Shown piece after piece: positions 35,435 through 43,175 of a stretch of 64,000 nt of DNA; within the stretch, counting starts at the first letter, position 1, and the number at the start of each line of letters is the position of its first letter. A program made the translations under genes and the position numbers. Below the pieces are notes generated by a model that searched no databases, was not told where the DNA came from, and was given only the letters and a program-made list of their open reading frames with translations. Source of the DNA: an uncultured Campylobacter sp. (GTDB taxonomy: Bacteria; Campylobacterota; Campylobacteria; Campylobacterales; Campylobacteraceae); contig NZ_CALJPC010000001.1 in assembly GCF_937981295.1 (NCBI RefSeq), positions 1-64,000 of the forward strand, read 5' to 3'.

Positions 35435-35556
35435 TAGAATAAGCGCACTGTATATCTGACATCGGCAAACTGATGTTGTCTTTAGGCCCTTAATATAGCA
35501 GGCGTTGACTGCGCCCTAGTATACGGCACTTAGATATCAAAAAAGCGATGATTTTT
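35435..35556 (+). ncRNA. Candidate small structured RNA
   Basis: Within the gene-free stretch 35190-35801, a -10-like TAGAAT (35435-35440) is followed by a segment unlike the surrounding AAATTT filler. Pairings visible: GTATA (35450-35454) with TATAC (35520-35524) as outer stem; ACATC with GATGT (35459-35475 area); GGCG with CGCC (35501-35515 area) extended by TAG/CTA. It ends near a T-run (35552-35556). I do not recognise a known family and confidence is low. Confidence 0.25.
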
Positions 35557-35801
35557 GCACAGCTTCTTTCGATGAAATTTTAAATTTGGATAAATTTTAA
35601 AGCTCGTCCGTAAAGCGTAAAAGAGATGAAAAAGGATAAAATTTTACCTATCGGATCAAGCGGAATAAAAGCGAGATAAAATTTGACCCGTTAAATTTAA
35701 CTCGCCGCGGATTAAATCGAAGCCCAAATTTGAGCTTTAAATTTAACCCGCGGCGGAGCATGAATTGAAGCGCGAATCGAAACGCTTACAATCTCAAAGC
35801 G

Positions 35802-36473
35802 TTATTTCTTCGCGCTAGAAGCGTCCATAAAGGCCTGCTCTTCGGCGCTCGGTTTATACTCGTCGCCGAAGAATTTCTTCTTTGCTTTGATCTTCTCCTC
35901 CATCATCTTCTTTTCGTAAATTTTATACGTCGGTCGCCAGTACTCTAGGTAGTTGCGAAGCCCGATGCCATGCCCCGCGCTTACATGGCAGCTCGCGCAT
36001 TTAAGCTCGCGCTCGGTGCCTAGGAGCTTTTTGTAGTGCGCGTGCATACGCTGTGCCTGCTCGGAGGTGATTTTGCTGTCGATCACGGTGGCGTGGCAGC
36101 TCGTGCAGCCGTTGTCAAACACATAGTGCTCGCGGTTTTCGCGCCTTTTGTTCCAATCAAATTTTTCAGGCTCGTCAAAGAAGTGCGAGTAGCCCTCCAA
36201 CACGCCGTTTTTGGCCTTTTGATAGACGTATTTTACGATATTGTCGTGCGGTAGGTGGCAATCGACGCATTTGGCTTTGACGCCCGTTTTGCCCTTGCCC
36301 GAGTGGATGTCGTCTTGATAGGCGATCACCATCGGATCCATCTCGTGGCAGACGTCGCAAAATTTATCGGTGCTCGTTTTCTCAAGCGCATAGTGCACCG
36401 GCACGACGACGAAAAACCCTATAATGCCGCTTATTAAGATGATAAGCGCTAGTAATTTTTTAGAAATTCTCAT
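35802..36473 (-). CDS. NapC/NrfH-family tetrahaem quinol dehydrogenase (FccC-like)
   Basis: 223 residues from ATG 36473, which overlaps the upstream stop (ATGA); a longer frame exists but has no ribosome site. One N-terminal membrane helix (about 7-27) anchors a periplasmic domain with four CxxCH haem sites at C39-H43, C69-H73, C123-H127 and C159-H163. NapC/NrfH proteins oxidise menaquinol and pass electrons to periplasmic cytochromes. As third gene after the flavoprotein and the tetrahaem cytochrome it matches the fccABC layout known from Wolinella succinogenes. Confidence 0.85.
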   Translation of the reverse strand: MRISKKLLALIILISGIIGFFVVVPVHYALEKTSTDKFCDVCHEMDPMVIAYQDDIHSGKGKTGVKAKCVDCHLPHDNIVKYVYQKAKNGVLEGYSHFFDEPEKFDWNKRRENREHYVFDNGCTSCHATVIDSKITSEQAQRMHAHYKKLLGTERELKCASCHVSAGHGIGLRNYLEYWRPTYKIYEKKMMEEKIKAKKKFFGDEYKPSAEEQAFMDASSAKK

Positions 36474-36901
36474 GGTGTCACCCCCATCCATTGCGGCACT
36501 TCGTGCTCGTGGCATTCGGTACACATATTCGTAGATGCCTTGTGCTCGTTGTGGCATTCGTCGCAGTATAGCGTAGGACCGTCGTGGACGGAGTTGTGCG
36601 GATTGGCCTTAAGCGTATCCATAAATTTAAGCCTCAAAGCGAGCTGCTTTTTGTCGCCGTGGCAGCTGATACAGCCCTTGTCGCCGATACTTTTAAATTT
36701 AGACGGATCGCTTCCTTGATTTACATGGCAATCGACGCAGTCAAACGCCAAATGCTCGTGGTGCGGCTTTAGTTTGTGCTTTGCTCTAAGCTCATCTGAA
36801 ACGACTATGTTCGTGGCGTTGGCGTCGTTAGCGCTCGGTGCGCCGAACAAAGTCGCGATGATACAGCACAAAATTAATGCCGTAAAACTGAAATTCTTCA
36901 T
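36470..36901 (-). CDS. Periplasmic tetrahaem cytochrome c (FccB-like)
   Basis: The 143-residue protein has a signal peptide (1-20) and four haem sites at C55-H59, C77-H81, C113-H117 and C127-H131, with extra histidines (HHEH near 47-50, H102, H106) for bis-His ligation. It resembles the haem domain of flavocytochrome c fumarate reductases, here as a separate protein. It should carry electrons from the membrane NapC-type subunit to the flavoprotein coded just upstream. Confidence 0.85.
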   Translation of the reverse strand: MKNFSFTALILCCIIATLFGAPSANDANATNIVVSDELRAKHKLKPHHEHLAFDCVDCHVNQGSDPSKFKSIGDKGCISCHGDKKQLALRLKFMDTLKANPHNSVHDGPTLYCDECHNEHKASTNMCTECHEHEVPQWMGVTP

Positions 36902-36926
36902 TTGTAACCTTTTATAAAACTGCCTT

Positions 36927-36967
36927 GCGGGCCCGCGAAAGCTAGCCTGTAAGGCTTAAGAGAGCCT
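36927..36967 (-). promoter_or_regulatory. Intercistronic palindrome and hairpin between flavoprotein and cytochrome genes
   Basis: The 80-bp gap holds a perfect palindrome GCGGGCCCGC (36927-36936) and a 5-bp hairpin AGGCT-N6-AGCCT (36952-36967). In the transcript these could stabilise the upstream flavoprotein message or reduce read-through to the cytochrome genes. Confidence 0.35.
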
Positions 36968-36981
36968 ACGCTCCGACTAAA

Positions 36982-38523
36982 TTAGGCGATCTGCTCGCCA
37001 GCGATCATTCCGAAAACTATGCAGTCTGTGATCGCTACGGTACCTAAGCGGCTAGCGCCGTGAGTTCCGCCGGTGATCTCGCCCGCAGCCCAAAGCCCAG
37101 GGATCGGCTTATTGGTTTTAGAGGATAGAACCTCTGCCTTTTCGTTGATCTTTAGACCGCCCATCGTATGGTGGGGCTTCGGCGAGAGACGGATGGCGTA
37201 GAAAGGTCCCGCTTCGTTGATTTCGCTAAGCGCGCTTTCTTGCTTGCCAAACTCGTCTTTTTTCGCCTTAACGCCTTCGTTGTATTTTTTGACGCTCTCT
37301 TTTAGGGCATCTGCAGGCACGCCGTATTTACTGGCGATCTCATCTAGGCTCGCGCATTCGCCCACTAGCTTTCCGCTTGCCATGCCTTTAGAAATAACCT
37401 CTTCGCTTAGGTCTTTAAATGCCATTTTGGTGTCCGCAAATGTTATCGGATAGGCTTTCGGATCCTCGCGTAAAATTTTAAACTCCGCATCCGCGCGGGT
37501 CTTACGGTCTGCAAGCTCGTTCATAAAGCGCTTTCCCGTGCGAACGTCCACGGCGATACCGTATTTAAAGGTGCCTTGTTGAGTTAGGATCGGAGCGGTG
37601 CCGAAGCCCTTCTCATCGGGGCTTGCCCATGGACCGAACTGGATCCAATCGACCTGCACCGGATACGCGCCGATCTCAAAGGCTTTTAACAGCACGCCCG
37701 CGGTAGCTCCCGCGTGATTTGTGCTATCGACGTCATCAGGGATGCGCGGATCTTGAAGCTTGCGATAAATTTTATCGCGGCAAAAGCCGCCCGCTGCGAG
37801 CACTACGCCCTTTTTAGCTTTGAGCGTCTTTTTGGTGCCGCTCGTGTTTTCAAGATCGTCGCTGTAAAGATTCGGATCAAATTTATACTCCTCGCGGATC
37901 ACGACGCCCGCCACGCGATCCCCGTCCATTACGAAATCGTCAAATTTAGCGCGGCGGCGAAGCTCGCAGCCCTTATCTTTTAGCGCTTCAAATTTTTCAA
38001 GCATCGGCTGGATGTAGCCAGAGCCGCTATCATTCGTAGTTAGCATCGAGCGCGCGACGCTGTGTCCGCCGAAGTGCGCGCAGTGATCCATCTTAAATTG
38101 CACGCCGCTATCGACGAGGAATTTAAACGCGTCCAAGCCGCGATCGGCTAGGGTGCTTAAAAGCTCTGGATGGTTGATGCCAAGGCCCGCCTTTAGGCAG
38201 TCGTTCATAAATAGCTCTTTGCTGTCTTTAACGCCGGTTTTTTCCTGTACGGGGTTCATCGGTACGCTCATACCGCCGCCGTTGATGACTGAGTTTCCGC
38301 CGATACGACCCATCTTTTCTAGAATCAAGACTTTGTTGCCTTTCTCGGCTGCTTTTAAGCCCGCCGCAAGTCCAGCAAAGCCGCTACCGATGATGATTAC
38401 ATCCCACTCTTCGTCAAATTTGACGTCCTTTGCGTCCACAGCACTTGCTTGCGCATTCACCGCGCTAAGTGCGAGTGTACCGGCTCCTACCATACCCATT
38501 TTCAGTATGTCGCGTCTCTCCAT
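36982..38523 (-). CDS. Periplasmic flavocytochrome-c-type reductase, FAD subunit (FccA-like)
   Basis: The 513-residue flavoprotein carries a Tat signal (MERRDILKMGMVGAGTLALSA). The FAD-binding start is DVIIIGSGFAGLAAG near 42-56. Active-site blocks of the fumarate/urocanate/methacrylate reductase family follow: HFGGHSVARSM, an Arg-rich helix DRKTRADA, KPHHTMGGL and HGASRLGTVAITDC. No haem site lies in this chain; haems are in the next two genes. The acceptor could be fumarate, but HFGGHSVARS is closer to what I know of urocanate/methacrylate-type enzymes, so the substrate is open. First gene of the operon. Confidence 0.82.
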   Translation of the reverse strand: MERRDILKMGMVGAGTLALSAVNAQASAVDAKDVKFDEEWDVIIIGSGFAGLAAGLKAAEKGNKVLILEKMGRIGGNSVINGGGMSVPMNPVQEKTGVKDSKELFMNDCLKAGLGINHPELLSTLADRGLDAFKFLVDSGVQFKMDHCAHFGGHSVARSMLTTNDSGSGYIQPMLEKFEALKDKGCELRRRAKFDDFVMDGDRVAGVVIREEYKFDPNLYSDDLENTSGTKKTLKAKKGVVLAAGGFCRDKIYRKLQDPRIPDDVDSTNHAGATAGVLLKAFEIGAYPVQVDWIQFGPWASPDEKGFGTAPILTQQGTFKYGIAVDVRTGKRFMNELADRKTRADAEFKILREDPKAYPITFADTKMAFKDLSEEVISKGMASGKLVGECASLDEIASKYGVPADALKESVKKYNEGVKAKKDEFGKQESALSEINEAGPFYAIRLSPKPHHTMGGLKINEKAEVLSSKTNKPIPGLWAAGEITGGTHGASRLGTVAITDCIVFGMIAGEQIA

Positions 38524-38548
38524 ATTTGCCCCTTTACTTAGAGATTTT

Positions 38549-38565
38549 TTAATCTTAAAGATTAA
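38549..38565. promoter_or_regulatory. Palindromic LysR-type operator in the divergent promoter region
   Basis: TTAATCTTAAAGATTAA is a perfect 17-bp palindrome and contains a T-N11-A LysR box. A second half-like TTAAATCTTTA lies at 38580-38590. On the minus side TATAAA (38575-38580) could be the -10 of the flavoprotein operon, which puts the palindrome over its start site. On the plus side TATAAT (38615-38620) fits the regulator gene. Confidence 0.6.
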
Positions 38566-38663
38566 TGTCGTAATTTTATATTAAATCTTTATGTAAGTCA
38601 AATGTTATTTGGTATATAATTTAATAGCTAAAGGCTATAAAATTTCAACCGAAGGGGCAAAAA

Positions 38664-39575
38664 ATGAGCCTGCGACATATGGAATTTGCGGTAAAAATTT
38701 CGGAGCTTAAAAGCTTTACAAAGGCGGCGAGCGAGCTTGGAATCGCGCAGCCGTCGCTTTCAAAGAGCATTATGCTTTTAGAAAAGGAGCTCGGGATCGA
38801 AATTTTTGATAGAAAAAACGGCCTTGAGCTTACATACGCGGGCGAAATTTACATCGCCAGAGCGAAAAATATGCTTAGGCTCAATAAGGAGCTAAATAAC
38901 GAAATCCGCGGGCTTTCGTCGATCAAGACGGGTAAGCTCGTAATCGGCGCGACCTCGACCAGCTTTAAATTTATCGAAAAGATCATCGCGATGTTTTACA
39001 GCAGGTTTTCCAAAGCCGATATCAGGATCGTGCACGCTCACTCCGAGCCCGCGCTCATCGAAATGCTAAAAAGCGGCGAGCTTGACATCGTCTATGCCTC
39101 GCATTTCGGCGAGCTTTCTGCGGAGGGGCTTGAGTGCGAGTTTATAAAAAAGCGCAGGCTGCTTCTAAGCGTCTGCTCCTCTCATCCTGCCGTTTCGCGA
39201 GCGAGTATAAATTCTACTGAGAAATACCCTAAAATCGCGCTTAGCGAGTTCAAATCCGATAAATTTGCAATCAGCAGTAAAATTTTAAAAAGCGAATCGA
39301 ACTTCAAAAAGATATTTGAAAACGCGGGCTTTACGCCTCAAATTTTCTGCGACACCTCCTATCTGTACGTGGCTAACGCGATGGTTGCGGCGGGGCTTTG
39401 CGTGAGTTTCAGCTTCGCGCGGTACATTTTTGAGACGCAAAAGGACTACATCACGCTCTTTGACGTCGCGGATGAGCCGCTTTTGGACGTGTCGTTTTCG
39501 GTCGTGTATAAAAAACCCTCCAAGCTCGCAAAGGAATTTATAAAGATGATAAAAGCGGGCAAAAGCGGCGAGTAG
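38664..39575 (+). CDS. LysR-family transcriptional regulator
   Basis: A 303-residue regulator with the N-terminal winged helix-turn-helix SFTKAASELGIAQPSLSKSIMLLEKELG (about 15-42) and a two-lobed effector domain (about 92-300: KLVIGATST, SGELDIVYASHFGE, VAAGLCVSFSFARYIF). It is divergent from the flavocytochrome operon with 140 bp between, so it most likely controls that operon in response to its substrate or a related compound. GAAGGGGC precedes the ATG. Confidence 0.88.
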   Translation: MSLRHMEFAVKISELKSFTKAASELGIAQPSLSKSIMLLEKELGIEIFDRKNGLELTYAGEIYIARAKNMLRLNKELNNEIRGLSSIKTGKLVIGATSTSFKFIEKIIAMFYSRFSKADIRIVHAHSEPALIEMLKSGELDIVYASHFGELSAEGLECEFIKKRRLLLSVCSSHPAVSRASINSTEKYPKIALSEFKSDKFAISSKILKSESNFKKIFENAGFTPQIFCDTSYLYVANAMVAAGLCVSFSFARYIFETQKDYITLFDVADEPLLDVSFSVVYKKPSKLAKEFIKMIKAGKSGE

Positions 39576-39959
39576 GGCGGTCTACGGCGTGCAAATTTAA
39601 ATTTAATAACGCACCGCAAGGGTTTAAATTTAAAAATGCACTGCATAGGTTTAAATTTAATAGCATGCTTCGAGACGCTGCGCCAAAGATCGACTTTTAA
39701 AATTTATCCCGCAACCTTATTTTTTAAATTCCGGTTCGCAGCTTGCTTAGCCGAAATTTCATCTCAAATTTTATCTTGCGCTCTAATCGGTTAAATTTTA
39801 TCTTGCACATGCAGACTAAATTTTATCTCGCGGCGCATTAGACTAAATTTTCATTCGTCGCGGCTACGTAAATTTAGGGCGCACTCTTTTATAAAATTTT
39901 ATCTGCAAGCGGGCAAAGAGCGCCTATCCGGTACTTTCGGCTCTTTGGCTACCGCTTGA
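39576..39959. repeat. Intergenic tandem arrays with 25-27-bp period, one AAATTT per unit
   Basis: Between the convergent LysR and exporter genes, AAATTT recurs at 39599, 39626 and 39653 (27-bp steps; units share GTTTAAATTTAA and GCACYGCA). It recurs again at 39766, 39793, 39818, 39845, 39870 and 39894 (24-27-bp steps; units begin TAAATTTTATCTYGC). No gene lies here, and no clear terminator was found for either flanking gene. Confidence 0.7.
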
Positions 39960-42095
39960 TTAGCTTTTCTTACTTGCCGCCAAAACTTGCGCCAAGATCG
40001 CCGCTAGCGCGATATTGAGGCTGACGCAAAGCCCAAATAGCGCCACGGCCTTGGTGGAACTGAAAGCGAGCGTAAAAAAAGAGATTATGCTGGTTAAAGA
40101 CGCAAGCGTGATGCCGAAAATTTTATCGCTAAGCGCCATCTTATCGTTGTTTGCAAAGATCATATAGTCGATCCCCACGGCGCCTGAGAGGATCAGCGCA
40201 AAGATCGCAAATATATTCACGCTCACGCCGAATGCGCTAAGCAGGGCAAGCACGGCCAAATTTGTCGCAAAAACGCAGATGACGATCAGCCACGCAGTCC
40301 GCGCGCCGAAAAACGCCCACAATAGCGCGAACGCAAGGGCGTACGCGGCGCATTTCAGATACAAGGCGTTGATTTTGATCTGCGAAAACGCCTCGCTTAT
40401 GGCGCTTCGCATGTTTAGATGCAGCGCGCCCATCTGCGTGGCAAGCTCGCTTACGGCCGCTTTATCGCGCACGCCGCGCAAAAAAGCGATATGCGGATCG
40501 ATGCTCGGCATCGCGGCAAAAAGAACGGAGCTTCTAGCTTGCTCGTAGCTTAAAATGGGCGCATCCGCGATCTTGGCAAAGTTCGCGTCCACGAGCTCGC
40601 GGCTAAGCCCGAGATTTAAAAATGCGCTTCTATCGTAGTTTGCAAAGGCCTGCTTGATAAAGCTCTGCGTAGCGGGATCCAAAATCGGCGCACCCGCGTA
40701 TGAGTCTGCAAGACCGCGCGCCACGGCCTCTTTGGCTACCGCGCCAGCATCGTTGCCCACGATCAGATCGAAGCTGGAGCCTCCGATGCTTGCGAGCTTG
40801 GCGCTCATCGCGATCAGGTTTTTATCCAAGCTCGCGTATTCGCTGACGTCGTCCTTAAGCTCCATTTTAAAATACAAAAACGCAAGCAGCGCCGCACAAA
40901 CGATGGCAAGCGCTTTGAGGCTTAGGTTTATCTTGCAAAGCGCCTTTGCGTAGAGTTCAAGAGCTTTTGCAAAGAGCGGAGCGGGGCGAAATTCCGCTCC
41001 TTCGAGTAGCAGCGGCAGGGCGAAGTAGCTAAAGCAAAACGCCCCCGCAAGTGCGGCTATCGCAAAGATCGCGATCTCTTTGAGCAGAAAAAACGGGCTG
41101 AATAAAAATACGAAGTAGCCTCCCGCAGTGATGAAAAACCCTAGAAGCAGGATATTTCGCATGCTTTTTATCGAGCTAGCCTCGATTTTGCGCGCGATGT
41201 TTGCGCCGAGCCAATGCACCGCGTAATCCAGCATGAGCCCGATTAAACTTGTCGAAACCACGGCGCTTAGGATGTGGATCGAGCCGCGGATCGCCATCGT
41301 GGCGGCTACGCCGCAGGCGAGCCCGAAAAGCGCGGGCAGCAGCAGGCAGAAGATCCGTGCGCGCGAAAATGCCGCCAGCAGCAGCGCCGCACACAGGCTA
41401 AGCGAAACGGCGCCAGCGACGGAGCTTTCGCGCACGCCCGCGCTTTTGCCCAAAGCGCTAAAAAGGGCGGTGCCTGAGATTAAAATTTTGCTCTTTTGCG
41501 CCTTGTGCACCAGCGCGCTAAGCGCGTCGTCGTTTGCTTTCGGAGCGAGTTTGGCCGTAGCGAGGTAGTGCGGCGCGCCGTCAATGGTCGCGATGAAGCG
41601 GTTTTGCGCAGGATCAAGCTTGATTGCGCCGCGAGAGCTAAGGCGCGAGTGAAGGCTGAGCGAGAAAAAGTCCTGCGAGAGGCTAAGCGGACGAAATTTT
41701 GAATAAAGCTCACGCGCGCTACGCTCAAAAAAGGCCTGCGGATCGCTTTTTAAAAGCTCCACGCTCGCATCATCGAGCATCGCGGGCGCAAAGCGCGCAA
41801 GCTCGCTCTGATACATTCTCGCGTCCTTAACTTCGTAAATTATGCTCTCAAAAAGCCCGCTTTTTTGCATATCCGCAATGAACGCGTCAAAGCTCGCCTT
41901 CTCTGCGCTTGCGACGATGATTTGCCGCGCAATCTCGCGGTTGAAATCCTCGACGCTTTGTTTCTGCTCGCCCGAAATTTCAATGCCGCTTAGCTCGTAA
42001 AAATCGGAATTTACGCGGTTTAAATTTAACGCTATAAAGGCGCAAAGCGCGATGAATGCCGCGCCGAATACCGTTAGGATCGCGCTCTTACTCAT
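39960..42095 (-). CDS. MMPL/RND-family exporter of the aryl-polyene cluster (ApeM-like)
   Basis: This 711-residue inner-membrane protein has the RND half-transporter layout: a first helix, a periplasmic domain (about 30-215), five or six helices (about 225-365), a second helix with a periplasmic domain (390-540), and a final helix bundle (545-705; GAVGIDYMIFANND near 640). Clusters of this kind use such an exporter with a LolA-like carrier to bring the polyene lipid to the outer membrane. Last gene of the cluster, overlapping the LolA-like gene by 8 bp. Confidence 0.8.
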   Translation of the reverse strand: MSKSAILTVFGAAFIALCAFIALNLNRVNSDFYELSGIEISGEQKQSVEDFNREIARQIIVASAEKASFDAFIADMQKSGLFESIIYEVKDARMYQSELARFAPAMLDDASVELLKSDPQAFFERSARELYSKFRPLSLSQDFFSLSLHSRLSSRGAIKLDPAQNRFIATIDGAPHYLATAKLAPKANDDALSALVHKAQKSKILISGTALFSALGKSAGVRESSVAGAVSLSLCAALLLAAFSRARIFCLLLPALFGLACGVAATMAIRGSIHILSAVVSTSLIGLMLDYAVHWLGANIARKIEASSIKSMRNILLLGFFITAGGYFVFLFSPFFLLKEIAIFAIAALAGAFCFSYFALPLLLEGAEFRPAPLFAKALELYAKALCKINLSLKALAIVCAALLAFLYFKMELKDDVSEYASLDKNLIAMSAKLASIGGSSFDLIVGNDAGAVAKEAVARGLADSYAGAPILDPATQSFIKQAFANYDRSAFLNLGLSRELVDANFAKIADAPILSYEQARSSVLFAAMPSIDPHIAFLRGVRDKAAVSELATQMGALHLNMRSAISEAFSQIKINALYLKCAAYALAFALLWAFFGARTAWLIVICVFATNLAVLALLSAFGVSVNIFAIFALILSGAVGIDYMIFANNDKMALSDKIFGITLASLTSIISFFTLAFSSTKAVALFGLCVSLNIALAAILAQVLAASKKS

Positions 42096-42615
42096 CTAAG
42101 CTCACGACGCCAGAAAATACGTTTTCGCTCACGTCGCCGTTAGCGCTGCTAATCCGCAGCACCCTGACGTAGGCGCCGCCCTCGATCACGATATTTTTAA
42201 AGATATTTTGCAGCATCCCTTTGGGGCTTAGCTCGGCGCGCCACGCATCTTTGCTGCCGCTTAGCGCGATCGAGAAATTTTTGCTAAGCCGCGCTACGTC
42301 CAGGCGCGAGATCGCCAAAAAGGTGTCCTTATCAAAAAGCGAATCGGCGCTTTTGACCCACGCCTCGCCGCTGCGCTCAAAAACGCCGTCCGCGCCGATT
42401 TTTAGCTCGCTTCGCACGGGCTCTAGCGTCGTCCAAAACAGCTCGCCACCCTTAATCCTAAACTCGCCGCTGCTTCGCACGGGCTCGGCAAAGCCCTCGA
42501 TGCTGAGCGTTTCGCTAAATTTGCCGCCGATATTGTCGGTCTTAAGTGCCAGATCGCTCACTTCAAGCGCGCCCGCAAGCCCCAAAATCGCCAAAAATAA
42601 AGCTAAAATTTTCAT
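42088..42615 (-). CDS. LolA-like periplasmic lipid carrier (ApeL-like)
   Basis: The 175-residue protein carries a signal peptide (MKILALFLAILGLAGA) and a LolA-type half-barrel of strands: GGKFSETLSIEGFAEPVRSSGEFRIKGGELFWTTLEPVRSEL fits the hydrophobic-cavity fold. It is probably a dedicated carrier for the cluster product and not the general LolA, given its place between the thioesterase and exporter genes. Confidence 0.75.
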   Translation of the reverse strand: MKILALFLAILGLAGALEVSDLALKTDNIGGKFSETLSIEGFAEPVRSSGEFRIKGGELFWTTLEPVRSELKIGADGVFERSGEAWVKSADSLFDKDTFLAISRLDVARLSKNFSIALSGSKDAWRAELSPKGMLQNIFKNIVIEGGAYVRVLRISSANGDVSENVFSGVVSLDE

Positions 42616-42647
42616 CGTAGTCCTTTAAATTTTATGCTCGCTAAATT

Positions 42648-43175
42648 TCACTGCTCGTTATCGCTAGGCAAAATTTCATTTGCCGCGGCATTTTGAGAGC
42701 GCTCTTGCTTGGACGCGGATTTATCTGCTGCTGAAATTTTATCTACCATTGAAATTTTACTCGCGGGATTTTTCTTTGCTAAAATTTTATCCGCGCACGC
42801 CCTTAGCTGCGGCGGTATCTCATACAGCGTCCTTTTGGAATCAAGCTCCACCGCGGCTTGCGACGTAGTAGCTTTGGCTAATAGCGCGCCCGATAGGCTT
42901 TTGATGCGGTAGGAGAATTTTATTATTGTGTCGCACTCGAGCAGCTCGATGCTTACCGCAACCTCGTCGTCAAAAAGTATCGGAGCGATAAATTTAAACT
43001 CCATTTTGATAATGGGATATATAAATCCATCATCTCTCATCTGCATATATGTGTAGCCCGCGTCGCGCCAAAACTCGCATCTAGCGTCCTCGCAGAGCTT
43101 TACGTAGTTGCCGTGCCATATCACGCCCATCGGATCGGCGTCGTAAAATCTAGCGCGAAATTTATACTCTCTCAT
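42648..43175 (-). CDS. Hot-dog acyl thioesterase (ApeK-like)
   Basis: This 175-residue YbgC/4-hydroxybenzoyl-CoA thioesterase-type enzyme has the catalytic motif DADPMGVIWHGNYVK near residues 13-27. The core ends near residue 130; the last 40 residues (KISMVDKISAADKSASKQE) are low-complexity and coded by AAATTT-type repeats, so they look like an added tail. It may release or proof-read acyl chains during polyene synthesis. Overlaps the gene before by 14 bp. Confidence 0.8.
   Translation of the reverse strand: MREYKFRARFYDADPMGVIWHGNYVKLCEDARCEFWRDAGYTYMQMRDDGFIYPIIKMEFKFIAPILFDDEVAVSIELLECDTIIKFSYRIKSLSGALLAKATTSQAAVELDSKRTLYEIPPQLRACADKILAKKNPASKISMVDKISAADKSASKQERSQNAAANEILPSDNEQ

Noticed and set aside
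36474..36557. 28-residue N-terminal extension of the NapC-type protein
   Set aside because: It would overlap the cytochrome gene by 88 bp and precede the membrane anchor with a non-typical sequence; ATG 36473 forms an ATGA overlap.
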